From: an uncultured Lachnospiraceae bacterium
GTDB taxonomy: Bacteria > Bacillota > Clostridia > Lachnospirales > Lachnospiraceae
DNA length: 64,000 nucleotides
Assembly (NCBI GenBank): GCA_934351255.1
Contig: CAKRJH010000003.1
Span: forward strand, 62,001-126,000
Reading direction: 5' to 3'
Under the pieces are notes generated by a model. That model was not told the DNA's origin. It searched no databases and was given only the letters and a program-made list of their open reading frames with translations. The translations under genes were made by a program, and so were the position numbers. This document shows, one piece after another, positions 62,361 through 64,000 of this stretch (the stretch's first letter is position 1; the number at the start of each line of letters is the position of its first letter).

Positions 62361-63734
62361 TTAGTTCTGCATCAGGTCCGTCAACAGCTGCTTGGCTGCG
62401 GTCTTCTCCGCCTCGTCGTCACACATCTGTAAGGACATTGAAATATAATCTGCCACCTCCTGCGGTGTCGTAAAAAACACCGGCATCTTATCTAATGTAT
62501 TTGCCATGATCGCACGGCGAAGCATCCTGCTCTTCGTCTTAAATGACGCTTTGAGTTCGTCGATCAGTGCCGCCGCCACTTCTTCCGTATCCTGCGATGT
62601 CACCTTTGTATCATCGGCTTCCTCCTGAAGCGGTGCAAAATGGCTGCCGGAAGAAAGGACCTGCAGATCCTGCAGTTTCCGGAATTCTCCGGCCAGTCCC
62701 TGCTTCTCGATCTCATCCGCCTGCGCATCGCAGGTTTCCTCCAATACTGCATCCAGCATGGTCATTCCCTCATAGAACTGCTCCTGCATTCCCTCGATTC
62801 CCGGAAAATACTGTGCCAGTTCCTCCAACTGTTCCTGAGCGTCCTCCGGCTCCTCCACAAACAGCCTGTGGATTCCACGGATCATCTGTCCCATGCCCGG
62901 GATCTTCGGCGCATCGGCCAGATGCCCGCCGGTCAGTACCAATGAATACACTCCGTTGATCAGCTGCGCCAGCAGCATATACAGATCAGAAATATCATTG
63001 AGTCTGGATGCACACACCCGGATCTTCTCCGCATAAATATCATAAAGTTCTTTGGTGATATGTTCATAATCCAGGGATCCCAGTTCCTCGATCACCGGCG
63101 CGAACTCTGTAAAATATCTGTCCATCCCCTCTGCACGGTACAACATGGCATTGGTGCGGAACATATACAAAAAGCTGTCCAGGGAACTTCTGTCAGATCC
63201 CTTGTACACGGAAATGCTGTCACGGATCACATCGTAAAACCGGCTGCGGGTCATCCTCACCGGAAGCTGGCCGATCGCCATATGGATATGATCATTGATC
63301 GCCATATTATCTTTCGTACTGAAGATAAAATTGACAAGCTGCTGTGCAAAGGCCGCATCATCCGGCATCTCCTCCGGAGTCTCAAAGCGGTACTGCACCC
63401 TGTTGAGCACATATTCGTAGAGAACAAACTGGTCTACATATGTAGAAAGAACCTGCATCTTGTCCGTAACTTCCTGCCGGAGAGCTCCCAGAGATCTGCA
63501 AAGTTCCTCTCTGGACGCCTCATTCATGGAAGCCAGTGGCTGTTCTTCATCAAACACACGCCCCACGATCTCCAGAAGCTGCTCATGATTGTCTCTGGCC
63601 GATTCGATATATGGATTGATCCCCTCTGAGATCAGCTCATAAAACACATAATAATTCATCATAAGCTGCACGCCGGCATATCCGGCGTGGCTGTGCATGG
63701 ATTTTTTGATATATTCCTGCAATGTCTGTTTCAT
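62361..63734 (-). CDS. Uncharacterised 457-residue helical protein
   Basis: No family recognised. Strongly helical and acidic, with no signal peptide or membrane helix. Notable stretches are SRFYDVIRDSISVYKGSDRS (near 165), NTLDKMPVFFTTPQEVADYI and the C-terminal LLTDLMQN. It begins a run with the 109-residue protein, DUF2953 and gerW, which suggests a spore or envelope role only by position. Confidence 0.7.
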   Translation of the reverse strand: MKQTLQEYIKKSMHSHAGYAGVQLMMNYYVFYELISEGINPYIESARDNHEQLLEIVGRVFDEEQPLASMNEASREELCRSLGALRQEVTDKMQVLSTYVDQFVLYEYVLNRVQYRFETPEEMPDDAAFAQQLVNFIFSTKDNMAINDHIHMAIGQLPVRMTRSRFYDVIRDSISVYKGSDRSSLDSFLYMFRTNAMLYRAEGMDRYFTEFAPVIEELGSLDYEHITKELYDIYAEKIRVCASRLNDISDLYMLLAQLINGVYSLVLTGGHLADAPKIPGMGQMIRGIHRLFVEEPEDAQEQLEELAQYFPGIEGMQEQFYEGMTMLDAVLEETCDAQADEIEKQGLAGEFRKLQDLQVLSSGSHFAPLQEEADDTKVTSQDTEEVAAALIDELKASFKTKSRMLRRAIMANTLDKMPVFFTTPQEVADYISMSLQMCDDEAEKTAAKQLLTDLMQN

Positions 63735-63758
63735 ATTCTGAGATATTCCTTTCTGTTA

Positions 63759-64000
63759 TTACCAGGTCTGCAACAGGACCCAGCTCTTAAACCATTTCAG
63801 AAAATGTTCTGCATAACTTACGGTACAAGGTGCACCGCTGATCACCGGATAGAACATGATGAACAGCCCCACTGCCAGTGCCGTGTAAATAAACATGTAT
63901 TTCTTCCACTTCGGATGCGCCTGCACCAGTCTGAACATGGTATATCCGATCATGATCGTCACAAACGGAACACTTGGGAAATAGTGATAGATAAATACCA
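63759..64000 (-). CDS. PMT-type glycosyltransferase, C-terminal end (cut by window edge)
   Basis: The last ~80 residues of a dolichyl-phosphate-mannose-protein mannosyltransferase-like membrane enzyme. FIYHYFPSVPFVTIMIGY and the LFIMFYPVISGAP ... LKWFKSWVLLQTW ending match the C-terminal four-helix part of the family. The catalytic N-terminal half lies beyond position 64000. Role: transfer of a sugar from a lipid carrier to a surface protein or glycan. Confidence 0.82.
   Translation of the reverse strand, partial: VFIYHYFPSVPFVTIMIGYTMFRLVQAHPKWKKYMFIYTALAVGLFIMFYPVISGAPCTVSYAEHFLKWFKSWVLLQTW

Overview
This 64 kb window looks like a chromosomal segment of an anaerobic, endospore-lineage member of the Clostridia, most likely Lachnospiraceae; the genus cannot be fixed from the sequence alone. 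Pointers are a spore-protein homologue (GerW/YtfJ type), the gap-pgk-tpiA-gpmI glycolytic block next to secG, rnr, smpB and ssrA, strong GGAGG ribosome sites, an O2-sensitive dehydratase-type gene set with its radical-generating ATPase, and an anaerobic NrdG activase. Almost every gene lies on the minus strand. I see no insertion sequence, integrase, phage gene or CRISPR array.

Layout on the plus-strand scale. 1-5.6 kb: aspartate kinase (cut by the left edge), peptidase D, a small PqqD-like protein, an OPT peptide transporter and a lipoprotein cyclophilin. 5.8-7.3 kb: a plus-strand PurF homologue that lacks the Cys nucleophile. 7.35-18.7 kb: one long minus-strand run. It first encodes a Na+-coupled SNF symporter and a surface-polymer O-acylation set (SGNH esterase, DUF4358 protein, MBOAT acyltransferase, DHHW protein). 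It then encodes a redox set: CooC-like Ni-type ATPase, two 2-hydroxyacyl-CoA dehydratase-like subunits, the activator ATPase, a 52-residue membrane protein, a Cys-motif protein and an unknown. 18.9-25.2 kb: a Wadjet/MksBEF-type SMC operon (JetA-JetB-JetC homologues) that has no JetD nuclease; a SanA/YdcF-like membrane protein overlaps the end of jetC instead. 25.4-31 kb: TauE-like exporter, BAAT-like hydrolase, a broken AraC fragment, an HTH/zinc-ribbon regulator, tmRNA with a duplicated terminator, a MetE-C-like methyltransferase and a LysR regulator.

31-40 kb: smpB, rnr, a flavin reductase, secG and the glycolytic genes, with clear promoters and terminators. 40-47.4 kb: NrdG-like activase, mutY, a truncated sigma-70-like protein, a second cyclophilin, a polytopic membrane protein, coaE and polA. 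47.5-64 kb: NUDIX hydrolase, tRNA-Leu(CAA), a SEDS/class B PBP pair, a U32 peptidase with an internal three-fold repeat, zapA, a DivIVA/V-ATPase-H-like coiled coil, coaD, rsmD, recG, fakA (YloV), a Gls24 protein, rpmB, gerW, DUF2953, two unknowns and the C-terminus of a PMT-type glycosyltransferase cut by the right edge.

The best candidates for something undescribed are the CooC/dehydratase-like metalloenzyme cluster without a recognisable CODH, the JetABC operon whose nuclease slot is occupied by a SanA-like protein, and the sigma-factor relic between mutY and the cyclophilin. Family assignments come from reading motifs and from memory of the families; no search was run.
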